64,000 nt of DNA. It comes from Rhizobiaceae bacterium (lineage in GTDB: Bacteria > Pseudomonadota > Alphaproteobacteria > Rhizobiales > Rhizobiaceae). The notes beneath the pieces were generated by a model. The model saw only the letters and a list, made by a program, of their open reading frames with translations. It made no database searches and was not told where the DNA came from. The position numbers and the translations under genes are program-made. The DNA lies in the NCBI GenBank assembly GCA_023953835.1, contig JAMLJB010000001.1, positions 868,001-932,000 on the forward strand. The letters are read 5' to 3'. Within the stretch, counting starts at the first letter, position 1. The number at the start of each line of letters is the position of its first letter. Positions 47,175 to 55,742 of the stretch are shown piece by piece.

Positions 47175-47870
47175 TCAGGCCTTGCGCGGACGCGCGCTGT
47201 CGTTCGTGCCTTCCGCATCGGGCGCCAGCCCATAGCTCATGCGCTTCATCTGATCGATGACCCGCGTCATTTCGGCGTCGGGCAGGATCGGCGGCTCGCC
47301 AAGCATGAGCGCGTGGACATACATGCGCGAGAGCGTTTCGACCTCGATTGCGAGCCAGAGCGCGGCTTCCATATTCTTGCCGAGCGAAATCTGGCCGTGC
47401 TGGCCAAGCAGGCAGGCCAGCCTGTCCTTGAGCGCGACAAGGGCGTTGTCGGAAAGCGCTTGCGTGCCGAATGTGGCGTAGTCCGCGCAGCGTATCGTGG
47501 TGCCGCCCGCCACCCCCGTCATGTAGTGGAAACTCGGGATCGTCTTGTGATGGCACGCCAGGGTAGTCGCAAAGATCGAGTGGCAGTGCAGCACCACGTT
47601 GATATCGGTGCGCGCCTTGAGGATGTCGCGGTGAAAGCGCCACTCGGATGAAGGACGATGGCCGATATAGGTGCCGTCAAAATCCATCTCCACGATGTCG
47701 TCCGGGCTCATCGTATCGTAGGGCATGCCGGAGGGCGTGATAAGAAAGCCCTTGTCCAGCCGCACGGAGAGATTGCCTGCCGTGCCCTGATTGATGCCGC
47801 TGCTGTTCATCCGGCGGCAGATACCGACCATTTCCCTGCGCAGCGCCGCGTTATCCGTCATTTCAGCCAC
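47175..47870 (-). CDS. Class II aldolase, L-fuculose-phosphate aldolase-like
   Basis: Soluble zinc-dependent aldolase-type protein of 231 residues. It shows GINQGTAGNLSVR near residue 25, LITPSGMPYD, the metal histidines in VVLHCHSIFATTLAC near 93 and the third in LLGQHGQISLG near 155. It resembles FucA and the ketose-1-phosphate aldolases. It is convergent with rhaI, 4 bp from its stop, so it has its own promoter in the 47871-47939 gap. It is the third class II aldolase domain in this locus, and its substrate is not evident; a role with a different deoxy-ketose phosphate is plausible. Confidence 0.88.
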   Translation of the reverse strand: MAEMTDNAALRREMVGICRRMNSSGINQGTAGNLSVRLDKGFLITPSGMPYDTMSPDDIVEMDFDGTYIGHRPSSEWRFHRDILKARTDINVVLHCHSIFATTLACHHKTIPSFHYMTGVAGGTTIRCADYATFGTQALSDNALVALKDRLACLLGQHGQISLGKNMEAALWLAIEVETLSRMYVHALMLGEPPILPDAEMTRVIDQMKRMSYGLAPDAEGTNDSARPRKA

Positions 47871-47939
47871 TCCATCTGATGCTGGCCATGCTGTTATCGA
47901 CCAAATTTCAGATTGCCAAGTGGCTTGCAGCCTCCGTCG

Positions 47940-48269
47940 CTACGCGGCAGTTTTGTCGACGACCCAACGCTGCGAAACCGTGCAGCAAGGCGCAGTCGGA
48001 GAATAGTGCGTAAAGACGATATTGTCGTCTCCAAGCCCAGCCTCGCGGCAGGGAGGGCAGTAGAAATAGGGCTTCAGCTCGTCGGGCGCCGCGCCATGCG
48101 TCGCGCCGAGATAACGTGCGACGACGACGAGGTTCACGCTCACATTGTGATTGCAGCCGGCATTCGTGCATCGCGCTCGCACCTGATAGCCGCTCGCGAT
48201 ATACTCCCCAAGCGTTCGCGCGCTTTTCGGGTCTTCGACGCTTGGCAATGGGAAGATTTTGCGGGGCAT
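47940..48269 (-). CDS. Small cysteine-rich hypothetical protein
   Basis: Protein of 109 residues I cannot name. It has a cysteine pattern CTNAGCNHNV (residues 33-42) and CPPC (74-77, then HYSPTAPCC near 87-95), which suggests a zinc ribbon or other metal site, and no signal or membrane span. AGGA lies 9 bp before the ATG. Similar short proteins occur as orphans in rhizobial genomes; no function can be given. Confidence 0.65.
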   Translation of the reverse strand: MPRKIFPLPSVEDPKSARTLGEYIASGYQVRARCTNAGCNHNVSVNLVVVARYLGATHGAAPDELKPYFYCPPCREAGLGDDNIVFTHYSPTAPCCTVSQRWVVDKTAA

Positions 48270-48360
48270 GAATGTCGATCCTGGACACCCCGTTTACGTT
48301 GCGGAACCCGCTTTGCGCCAGTCCATACGAACTTATATGTGGACGATCCGGGAGGCATGA

Positions 48361-48552
48361 ATGAGGGTCAGCACCGCGATAAAGATCACAGTTGCCTTGC
48401 TTGTCCTGAGCTGGTTGCCGCTCATTATCGTGGGCGCGCTGGGCATAAGCGACAACCCCATCGGCCTCGGGCTGCTGGCCATGGCGGGCACAATGCTTGC
48501 CGCAGTCTGGCTTGGCGCTTTCGCGCTCTACCGGATTCTGTTCTTCAGCTAG
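48361..48552 (+). CDS. Small two-span membrane protein
   Basis: Protein of 63 residues made of two hydrophobic helices (about 7-27 and 34-60) with a short polar turn (SDNPIG). GGGAGG precedes the ATG at good spacing, which supports real translation. No family recognised. It lies between two minus-strand genes; function unknown. Confidence 0.7.
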   Translation: MRVSTAIKITVALLVLSWLPLIIVGALGISDNPIGLGLLAMAGTMLAAVWLGAFALYRILFFS

Positions 48553-48558
48553 ACCGCT

Positions 48559-49203
48559 TCACGTGAGCGGCGAAAGATAGATTTCCACGCGCCGGTTCTG
48601 GGCGCGACCTTCGGGCGTGGCGTTGCTGGCGATGGGACGCGTGTCTCCGAAACCGTTGATCGCCAAGCGGCGGCCATCCACGCGCTGGCTCACGAGATAG
48701 GATGCAACGGATGAGGCGCGGCGTTGCGACAATGCCTGATTGTGGCTCGCAGAGCCGGTCGAATCGGTGTGGCCGTTGATGTCGACGATTGTGCGATTGT
48801 ATTTGTTGATGACCAGCGCCACCGCGTTGAGCGTTTCATAGAAGGCCGGGACCACCTGATCCTGGTCGGTCGCGAAGGTGATATTGGACGGCATGTTGAG
48901 GATGATCTGGTCGCCGTTGCGGGTGACAGACACACCGGTGCCGCGAAGGAAGCCGCGCAGTTCAGCCTCCTGCCGATCCATGTAGCTACCGACCGCGCCG
49001 CCCGCGAGCGCACCGATGCCAGCGCCGATCAACGCATTTCGCCGGTCATTTCCGCCTGCAAGCAGGCCAATGCCTGCACCGGCAAGCGCACCGATGCCAG
49101 CGCCGCCGGCAGTATTGGAAAGCTTTTGCTCGCCCGTAAATGGATCGGTGGTGCAGCCTGCGATAAGGGTCATCGCGACGGCACCCGCAACCAGTTTCTT
49201 CAT
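48559..49203 (-). CDS. OmpA-family outer-membrane lipoprotein with glycine-zipper
   Basis: Probable outer-membrane lipoprotein, 214 residues. The start (MKKLVAGAVAMTLIAGC) has a lipobox LIAGC, so the acylated Cys is residue 17. A glycine-zipper segment (GGAGIGALAGAGIGLLAGG and repeats, about 33-75) is followed by the OmpA-like peptidoglycan-binding domain from about 90 (NITFATDQDQVVP, VDINGHTDSTGSASHNQALS, RRASSVASYL, NRRVEIYLSP). This is the YiaD/Pal-like build that ties the outer membrane to the wall. GGGAGCC precedes the ATG; a longer in-frame start at 49311 is not supported. Confidence 0.92.
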   Translation of the reverse strand: MKKLVAGAVAMTLIAGCTTDPFTGEQKLSNTAGGAGIGALAGAGIGLLAGGNDRRNALIGAGIGALAGGAVGSYMDRQEAELRGFLRGTGVSVTRNGDQIILNMPSNITFATDQDQVVPAFYETLNAVALVINKYNRTIVDINGHTDSTGSASHNQALSQRRASSVASYLVSQRVDGRRLAINGFGDTRPIASNATPEGRAQNRRVEIYLSPLT

Positions 49204-49427
49204 CTTTGGCTCCCTTTCCAACGCTCGTGCGAGCACCAACCGATTCCATTTGTATTTGTCGGAATATGGCGGAATTGAAAGCGCGGCAACCTCAATGCCC
49301 ACCATCTCCACAGTTCGGCAGTTTCCGCACCGCGCATTCCGGGCAGGTTGTGTTTCGCTGTTGATGGCCGCAATTGCTTCGGCTATGTAGCGCGAGCGTT
49401 TGATATTTCATCGCTGCCGTGCCATCA

Positions 49428-49504
<77 letters not shown>

Positions 49505-49689
49505 GGCATCCTGAGAAAGAGCGAGGAAGCTTTGGCTATCACGGTCACCCGTTCTGGCAGGGCGGCAGCTTAGGCATAGCCGTCCCGGCGATTCGCCCGG
49601 TTCACGCCGTGAGTGTCACTGTCCGGACAAGAGCATACTCAAATGTGGCACGGCTCAATTTCTCAAGTTCGCTCGCGCTTCGTGACGCG

Positions 49690-51540
49690 TCAGTATTCGC
49701 GCGGCCGCAACACTTGCGAGAAGCGCGGGTCTTCCCGGATTGAATCGAAGTCGGCGTCGTTTCTCATCATATCGATGGTGTTCTGAGGAACGTCCCGGCC
49801 CGCCCTTTCGAGATAGCGCAGCGCATCCTCCACCTCGCCGAACCTTGCGTGGATACCGGCGGCATTGACCAGAGCTATGAATTCGTCCGGGTCGATCGCG
49901 AGCGCACGCTCCAACCAAGCATAAGCTTTCGTTCTGTCCCCGAGATAAGCAAATGCGAGCGCGCCCCGGTGCAATGGCGAAGCCATTTCCGGATAGAGGC
50001 GCGACGCCCGTTCCGCCCTCTCGACGCACTCTCGTGCCCATTCAATCCTGTCGGGATCGTCCTTGTCGACAAAGCCGGCGATCATGATCGGTGAAACGTA
50101 GTCGTCCGGTCGCAGGCGGGCAGCCAGCTTGAACAAGGAAACCATATGCTTCCGGTCGTTGCGGAAGCGGACGATGGTTGACGCGTAAAAGAAGTTGGCT
50201 TCGAACGAATTGGGATCGAGAACAAGCGCTTCCTTGTATGAGCGATCCGCCTCATCGTATTTCTCCATGCAGAATTGCGCGAAACCGTGGGCGATACGTG
50301 CTTCGGGAAGACCGGGGTCGAGGTCGAGCGCCTTTTCTGCAATCGGCAGGATATCGTCTGCGGACACGTGCTGGCCATGCCAATCGCGCAGATAGCAATC
50401 GCAAATGACCATGCCCGCATAGGCGCGCGCGTAACCCGGATCAAGTTCCGCCGCCTTTCCGAACATGCGCCTGGCAAGCAGGAGGTTGGATTTGGTCAAG
50501 GCCTGCATCAACTGCCTGCCGCGCAGTTCATGATGGTACGCCTCGATGTTCTCGGTACGCGCCTGCCGGATAGCCTGTCGCTCATCCGGCAGAAGTTCCA
50601 GTTCAAGGTGCCGGACAACAGCCTCGGTTATCTCATCCTGAATTGCGAACACATTCGCGAAGTTGCGGTCGAATCGCTCGGCCCAAAGCAGTTCGCCGCT
50701 TGCACCTTCAAGCAGGCGCGTGGAGACACGCACGCGCTCGTCGAGAAGGCGCACGCTTCCTTCCAGAAGATATTGAACGCCGAGATCCCGCGCGATCTCG
50801 CTTCCTCGCAGGTCGCGCCCCCTTGTGGCGAAGCTGTAGTTCTTCGAGACGACCCGCAGCCTCCGACTCTTTGCCAGCGCCGTGGTGATGTCTTCCGCAA
50901 TGCCGTCAGAGAACCATTCCTGATCGTTGCCGCCAGTCTCAAAAGGCAAGACCGCAATCGACGGCTTGCCGGGCGGCGAGACGACCGATGGCTCCGGTGC
51001 ACGGTCGAGCGGAACTGTCCGAACCCGGTAGATCTGGACGGGCCTTGCGATGTTCTTGAGCGATTTTGGGCCGAGATCGTCGAATGTCGAGGCGATCTTG
51101 CGGTTGACCTGATCGTGAACGCTTGCGGAAACATATATCTCGCCGGGCTGGGCCAGGCTTTGAAGCCGCGCGGCGACATTGATCCCGTCGCCATAGAGAT
51201 CGCCGCCGTCAATGACCACATCGCCGAGATTGATGCCGACGCGCAGGACGATGCGGCGTGCTTCGGGCAGGCTCGAATTTGCCTCTGCCATCCGCGACTG
51301 TAGTTCGATACCCGCCGCAACCGCGTTTACCGCGCTGGTGAACTCCATCAGGAAACCGTCGCCCATCACCTTGACGATCCGCCCGCCATGCGCCAGCGCA
51401 ATCGGCTGGAGGATCGTCGCGCGAACATCCTTGAGGGTGGCGAGTGTGGCCAGTTCGTCCGTTTCCATCAGCCGCGAATATCCCACGACATCCGCCATGA
51501 CGATTGCTGCAAGTCGGCGCTGGACGCGTTCTTCGGTCAT
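49690..51540 (-). CDS. Class III adenylate cyclase with TolB-like and TPR regions
   Basis: Cytoplasmic protein of 616 residues. The N-terminal class III nucleotide cyclase domain (about 8-170) has MADVVGYSRLMETDE with the first metal Asp, GDGFLMEF and GGDLYGDGINVAARLQ; then a TolB-like region (PSIAVLPFETGG, FSDGIAEDITTALAKSRRLRV) and about seven TPR-like helices to the C-terminus (AAELDPGYARAYAGMVI, AIDPDEFIALVNAAGI). This multi-domain build is numerous in rhizobia; the cyclase makes cAMP and the repeats likely bind a partner. The start at 51540 is preferred to 51606 and 51663. It is divergent from manC. Confidence 0.88.
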   Translation of the reverse strand: MTEERVQRRLAAIVMADVVGYSRLMETDELATLATLKDVRATILQPIALAHGGRIVKVMGDGFLMEFTSAVNAVAAGIELQSRMAEANSSLPEARRIVLRVGINLGDVVIDGGDLYGDGINVAARLQSLAQPGEIYVSASVHDQVNRKIASTFDDLGPKSLKNIARPVQIYRVRTVPLDRAPEPSVVSPPGKPSIAVLPFETGGNDQEWFSDGIAEDITTALAKSRRLRVVSKNYSFATRGRDLRGSEIARDLGVQYLLEGSVRLLDERVRVSTRLLEGASGELLWAERFDRNFANVFAIQDEITEAVVRHLELELLPDERQAIRQARTENIEAYHHELRGRQLMQALTKSNLLLARRMFGKAAELDPGYARAYAGMVICDCYLRDWHGQHVSADDILPIAEKALDLDPGLPEARIAHGFAQFCMEKYDEADRSYKEALVLDPNSFEANFFYASTIVRFRNDRKHMVSLFKLAARLRPDDYVSPIMIAGFVDKDDPDRIEWARECVERAERASRLYPEMASPLHRGALAFAYLGDRTKAYAWLERALAIDPDEFIALVNAAGIHARFGEVEDALRYLERAGRDVPQNTIDMMRNDADFDSIREDPRFSQVLRPREY

Positions 51541-51662
51541 TGAGCGAGATGCACCTGAGGCGGAAACGTGGAGCGGATCGTATTTCCGCCGTGCGGAGAT
51601 GTCCATTCGGCCGCGTCCGGTCGGCAGACACAGCAAATAGCGGTGAATATCCCGGCCATACA

Positions 51663-51682
51663 ATATTATAGTTGCCTAATAT
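51663..51682. promoter_or_regulatory. AT-rich dyad between cyclase and manC genes
   Basis: ATATTA-N8-TAATAT lies in an unusually AT-rich 35-bp stretch (51661-51692) of this GC-rich region, between divergent genes. It could hold a -10 element, or a site for a MucR/Ros-type zinc-finger regulator, which bind AT-rich dyads upstream of polysaccharide genes in rhizobia; that link is inference. Confidence 0.4.
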
Positions 51683-51725
51683 ACATATATGCAGTCCGGA
51701 CGTCCTTGTTCGAGAGTCATCCGCG

Positions 51726-53153
51726 ATGGAGAGTACGCGTCAGTGCGGATTGATTGTTCCTATCATTCTCGCGGGTGGATCGGGAACGCGTTTGTGGCCC
51801 GTCTCACGCGCGTCCATGCCGAAGCAATTTTCCCAAATGTTGGTCGGTGGCCATTCGACCTTCCAGCGCACGCTTCTGCGCTCGCACGGTCCCCATTTCG
51901 CGCCGCCGGTCATCGTGACGCGCGAGGACTGCCGTTTCATTGCGGCGGCGCAGATGCAGGAAATCGGCGTCGATGGCGAGATCATTCTGGAGGCAGTCGC
52001 GCGCGACTCCGCGGCAGCGGTGGCGGCGGGTGCCGCCCGAGTGGCGGAGCAGAATCCGCACTCCGTTTGTCTCGCGCTCGCATCCGATCATTTTATTGCT
52101 GACAACGATGCCTTTCTGGCGGATTGCCTCAATGCGGCGGCCATTGCGCGCGGTGGGCGGATCGTCGTGTTCGGCATCAGGCCCGATCATCCGTCGACCG
52201 CCTTTGGCTATATCGAGGCGGACACACCGGCCGAAGGGGGCGTCCGCGACCTGAAGGCGTTCACGGAAAAGCCGGACGCGGTCCTTGCGCAGGCGTTCAT
52301 CGAACGCGGACTGCTCTGGAACTCCGGCAACTTCGTGTTCTCCGCCGCCACGATGATCGAGGAAATGCGGATGCATGCGTCTGGTGTGCTGGCGGCGGTC
52401 AGTAAATCCCTTGAAGGTGCGCGGCGCGACCCGGATTTCCTGCGGCTCGACGCCAAAGCGCTCAGTGCCGCGCCCGCAATCTCCATCGACCGCGCCGTCA
52501 TGGAAAAGACAGAGCGCGGCGCGGTCATTGTCGCAGGGTTTTCATGGCTGGACATGGGGTCATGGGAAGCGGTGTTTTCCGCAGGGCCTGCCGATGCCGA
52601 CGGCAATGTGCTGGATGGCAAGGTTTCGGTGGTGGACACAAGAGACAGCCTCGTGCTGTCGCAAGGCCCTTTGACCTGTGTCGTCGGGCTGGAGAAAGTG
52701 GCGGTGGTCTCAATGCCGGACGCCGTACTGGTCACGTCGCGGGGCGAGATGTCGAAGGTCAAGGACCTCGTCGGCGTGCTTCTCGAGGAAGGTCGGGCAG
52801 AAGCCACGCAGCATGCGCGCACCCGTCGCCCGTGGGGCTGGTATCAGCGGATCGATGTCGGGCAGGGCTTTCAGGTAAAGCGCATCTGCGTGCGCGCAGG
52901 CGCTGCGCTTTCGCTTCAGATGCACCGCCTTCGTGCCGAGCATTGGGTCGTCATAGAGGGGTCGGCCGAAGTGACCATCGCCGATGAGGTCAGATACCTT
53001 CATGAGAATGAGGCGGTCCACATCCCCATCGGCTGCGTCCACCGCCTGCGCAATCCGGGTACGACCGACCTGAAGATTATCGAGGTGCAGGTCGGCTCAT
53101 ATACCGGAGAAGATGACATCGTCCGGTTCGACGACATCTATGCCCGAGTCTAG
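51726..53153 (+). CDS. manC: Mannose-1-phosphate guanylyltransferase / mannose-6-phosphate isomerase
   Basis: Bifunctional type II enzyme of 475 residues for GDP-mannose, used in polysaccharides. The nucleotidyltransferase part has LAGGSGTRLWPVSRASMPKQF starting at 16 (first 20 of the signature only), HFIADNDAFL and AFTEKPD. The C-terminal cupin (from about 360) has RRPWGWYQRIDVGQGFQVK and RAEHWVVIEG. The usual run of His in the metal motif (QxHHHRxEHW) reads QMHRLRAEHW, so metal binding and isomerase activity may be lost. Its stop shares CTAG with the convergent PQQ enzyme. No other capsule gene is in the window. Confidence 0.92.
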   Translation: MESTRQCGLIVPIILAGGSGTRLWPVSRASMPKQFSQMLVGGHSTFQRTLLRSHGPHFAPPVIVTREDCRFIAAAQMQEIGVDGEIILEAVARDSAAAVAAGAARVAEQNPHSVCLALASDHFIADNDAFLADCLNAAAIARGGRIVVFGIRPDHPSTAFGYIEADTPAEGGVRDLKAFTEKPDAVLAQAFIERGLLWNSGNFVFSAATMIEEMRMHASGVLAAVSKSLEGARRDPDFLRLDAKALSAAPAISIDRAVMEKTERGAVIVAGFSWLDMGSWEAVFSAGPADADGNVLDGKVSVVDTRDSLVLSQGPLTCVVGLEKVAVVSMPDAVLVTSRGEMSKVKDLVGVLLEEGRAEATQHARTRRPWGWYQRIDVGQGFQVKRICVRAGAALSLQMHRLRAEHWVVIEGSAEVTIADEVRYLHENEAVHIPIGCVHRLRNPGTTDLKIIEVQVGSYTGEDDIVRFDDIYARV

Positions 53154-55099
53154 TTAGGCAAGGTGAACGCGACGATTTCATCGCTCACGCGGGGCGTGAG
53201 GATCGAATTGCCTCCGGCGGTAAAGACGACATACTGCTTGCCCTTGTATTCATAGATCGCTGGAAGGGCGACGGCAGGCGCGCCCACAAGGCTCTTCCAA
53301 AGAACGTCGCCGGTCCGAATGTCGATGGCACGGACATAGGAATCCATCGATGCTCCGGCAAAAACCAGTCCGCTTGCGGTGATCGCCGGGCCGCCGAGGG
53401 TAATGGACCCCCAGGGTTCCGGCATGTAGAAGCCCCAGTGCTGCACCTGGCCGAATGGCTTGTTCCAGATCTGCTGGCCGGTCTTGAGATCGTAGGCGGC
53501 CATCGAACCATAAGGCGGGTTCCAGCACGGCATGCCTATGGGGTTCAGGAATGTCGTGAGTTGCACGCCGTATGGCGCGCCCGTCATCGGGAAATATCCT
53601 CCGGTCTCCGATCCTTTTTGGGCGGCGGTTTCATAGTCGGCGCGCGGTATGAGCTTGTAGATCTGCACCGCGCTCGAATAGTTGACGACAAAAATGCCGG
53701 TTCGCGGATCGACGGCGCCGCCGCCCCATTCCGTCCCGCCGATTGTTCCGGGATAGACAAGCGTTCCTTCAAGACTCGGCGGCGTGAAGCGCCCCTCGTC
53801 GCGCAGCTTGGCTGCGGTGCGGCTGCAATAGCCGAAGCTCATTGCGTCGGCCAGCCAGAACACGCCCGGCCATTTGTCCTCAACCACCGATTTCGGCAGG
53901 GCGACATAGGGTTGCGTCGGAGCGGCTTGCTCGCCCGGCACGGTCGAGGCCGGAACGGGCCGTTCCTCGATCGGATAGATCGGCTCGCCCGTCTCGCGGT
54001 TCAATACGTAGAGAAAGCCCTGCTTGGAGGTCTGCACCAGCGCGGGAACCGTGACACCGTCCTTTTCGATATCGACAAGGGTCGGTGCGGCGTTGGTGTC
54101 GAAATCCCATATGTCGTGGTGCACGAGCTGGCGGCTCCAGACGACTTCGCCGGTCGTCGCGTTCAGCGCCGTAACGGACGTCGCGAGGTCGAACGAGCCG
54201 ATGCGGTCACCACCGTAGAAATTGGGGCTCGGAGAACTGACCGGCAGATAGAGAAGATTGCGCTCCGGATCGACGGACATGCTCGCCCAGACGTTCGCGG
54301 TGCCGCTTCGGGATGCGTCCTCGGCATTCAACGCATGAAAGGTCCAGCGCAGCGCCCCGGTGCGGGCATCGAGTGCGAAAACCGTTCCGGGCGGATCGAG
54401 CGCATCGGTCCAGTCGCGCCCAGCCCAGCCGACGAAGAGGAAATCCTTGTAGACCGTGGGCGGCTGAAGCAGCGACAGCGGCCATTTGGCGTTCAGATAG
54501 TTCCACTGGTTGACATCGAGGACCCCGGCCGTTCCGAAATCGGCGCAGGCCGTGCCCGTATCGGCGTCCACCGAATGCAGCTTTGCGTCCATCGTCCCGA
54601 TATAGACGCGCTTCTGGCATGGTTCGCCGGGCTTGATGTCGTCCGACTGCCAATAGGCCACGCCCCTGTTCTTGAGATCAGGCTGCGTCAGCGCTTCAAG
54701 CACGGCATGCGTGTCGTAGCTCCACTTCACCTTGCCGGTGTCCGGCTCCAGCGCGAAAATGCGATAGAACGGAGTGCCCAGATAGAGGGTATCGTTCACG
54801 AAGATCGGCGTCGCCGACCAGACGGTCGGAGGCAGCACTGTCGGAACCTTGCCCGACTGGTCGGCCCTCATGTGCATGCCAGCCGGCGGCGGGCCGCCCG
54901 CCGAAACGTCTCCCGTCTTTGTTTTCCATGCGAGGCCGAGCCCACCCACATTCTCCGGGGTGATCTGGGTCAGCGGTGAAAACTTCTGGGCCTTGAGGTC
55001 GCCGTTGAACGTGTCCCAGCTTGCGGTCTGCGCATGTGCAAGCGGCATGGTCGCAAGCAGCGCGACAAGGACCGCGGCGGTGGACCGAATGCTTATCAT
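53150..55099 (-). CDS. PQQ-dependent dehydrogenase, large subunit (SldA/glucose dehydrogenase type)
   Basis: Periplasmic quinoprotein dehydrogenase of 649 residues with a Sec signal (MISIRSTAAVLVALLATMPLAHA). The eight-bladed propeller shows TWDTFNGDLKAQKFSPL-type start, repeated tryptophan-docking segments (GKVKWSYDT, GALRWTFHA, GEVVWSRQ, GQQIWNKPF, GDVLWKSLVG) and the C-terminal YEYKGKQYVVFTAGG. It resembles the catalytic part of membrane glucose dehydrogenase, but the N-terminal membrane domain is missing; a separate gene for it lies upstream (55130). The start at 55099 has GAGGGG 7 bp upstream. PQQ synthesis genes are not in the window. Confidence 0.9.
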   Translation of the reverse strand: MISIRSTAAVLVALLATMPLAHAQTASWDTFNGDLKAQKFSPLTQITPENVGGLGLAWKTKTGDVSAGGPPPAGMHMRADQSGKVPTVLPPTVWSATPIFVNDTLYLGTPFYRIFALEPDTGKVKWSYDTHAVLEALTQPDLKNRGVAYWQSDDIKPGEPCQKRVYIGTMDAKLHSVDADTGTACADFGTAGVLDVNQWNYLNAKWPLSLLQPPTVYKDFLFVGWAGRDWTDALDPPGTVFALDARTGALRWTFHALNAEDASRSGTANVWASMSVDPERNLLYLPVSSPSPNFYGGDRIGSFDLATSVTALNATTGEVVWSRQLVHHDIWDFDTNAAPTLVDIEKDGVTVPALVQTSKQGFLYVLNRETGEPIYPIEERPVPASTVPGEQAAPTQPYVALPKSVVEDKWPGVFWLADAMSFGYCSRTAAKLRDEGRFTPPSLEGTLVYPGTIGGTEWGGGAVDPRTGIFVVNYSSAVQIYKLIPRADYETAAQKGSETGGYFPMTGAPYGVQLTTFLNPIGMPCWNPPYGSMAAYDLKTGQQIWNKPFGQVQHWGFYMPEPWGSITLGGPAITASGLVFAGASMDSYVRAIDIRTGDVLWKSLVGAPAVALPAIYEYKGKQYVVFTAGGNSILTPRVSDEIVAFTLPN

Positions 55100-55129
55100 C
55101 GAAATCACCCCTCGTACCGATGACCTGTT

Positions 55130-55486
55130 TCAGGCCCGACGTACCTTGAAGAACTGGCTGGCGATCCAACCGAGCGCTGCGAGCAGCATTGCCGCCAAAA
55201 GGAACCAGCTATGCAGGAGATAGCCGGCGAAACCCGTGCCGATAATGTTGAGCACAGTACAGACGACGATGAACGTGCGCAGCAATGTGCCGCGCCAGCC
55301 GTCACCGCTCAGCAACCAGCCGAATATGGCGAGCAGCGTTGTCGAAGCGATAACCAGCAATGTGCCCGGCTCGCCGGCAATTCCGCTATCGGGGTTGAAG
55401 TAGTTCGCAATCGAAACGCCCAGGCCGATCAGGGCGGCCACGACCACCACGAACGCGCCGATACGCCAAAGAACCGTTTGGGCCAT
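55130..55486 (-). CDS. PQQ-dehydrogenase membrane subunit (SldB-like)
   Basis: Integral membrane protein of 118 residues with four hydrophobic spans (about 7-27, 40-60, 68-89 and 93-110). It matches in size, spans and position the small subunit that precedes the large one in the Gluconobacter SldBA polyol dehydrogenase, and the N-terminal membrane domain of glucose dehydrogenase. It probably anchors the quinoprotein and passes electrons to ubiquinone. The ATG at 55486 has GAGG 9 bp upstream; 30 bp separate it from the large-subunit gene. Confidence 0.8.
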   Translation of the reverse strand: MAQTVLWRIGAFVVVVAALIGLGVSIANYFNPDSGIAGEPGTLLVIASTTLLAIFGWLLSGDGWRGTLLRTFIVVCTVLNIIGTGFAGYLLHSWFLLAAMLLAALGWIASQFFKVRRA

Positions 55487-55587
55487 AGTGTCCATCCTCA
55501 GCCAGCATCAATGCTGCAAAGTGGTGCAACCCGTGTGACAGTCCACCTCGAGCCGCTGCGCTCGCCATCTCCATCGACACGCTATCA

Positions 55588-55604
55588 CAGCGTCGCCGAC
55601 GCTG
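55588..55604. promoter_or_regulatory. Palindrome upstream of the PQQ operon and metal ATPase
   Basis: CAGCGTCGCCGACGCTG is a perfect 8-bp inverted repeat around one base, in the middle of the 256-bp divergent intergenic region. It may be an operator for the PQQ dehydrogenase operon (start 55486) or a hairpin; I cannot tell which. Confidence 0.45.
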
Positions 55605-55643
55605 CACAGCGGCTTCTCCTCCCATGTGGCAATCGACAATACC

Positions 55644-55661
55644 TTGGCACAACTGTGCCAA
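55644..55661. promoter_or_regulatory. Palindromic operator candidate upstream of the P1B-4 ATPase
   Basis: TTGGCACAACTGTGCCAA is a perfect 8-bp inverted repeat with a 2-bp centre. It lies 82 bp before the ATPase start and just upstream of TGTTATAG, a possible -10. A metal-sensing repressor site is likely by position, but no ArsR or MerR gene is adjacent in the window. Confidence 0.6.
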
Positions 55662-55742
55662 CACACCAAAGGCTGTTATAGGCAGGGTGCTGTTCCAGCC
55701 AAATTCAAGCCAATGCCATTGCGGCATAGCCAGGATTGACTC

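Noticed and set aside
49505..49689. tRNA-Arg as an integration site for a genomic island
   Set aside because: No integrase gene and no repeat of the tRNA 3' end seen downstream in the window.
53438..54979. 513-codon open frame on the plus strand opposite the PQQ dehydrogenase
   Set aside because: Antisense shadow; no motif and no ribosome binding site.
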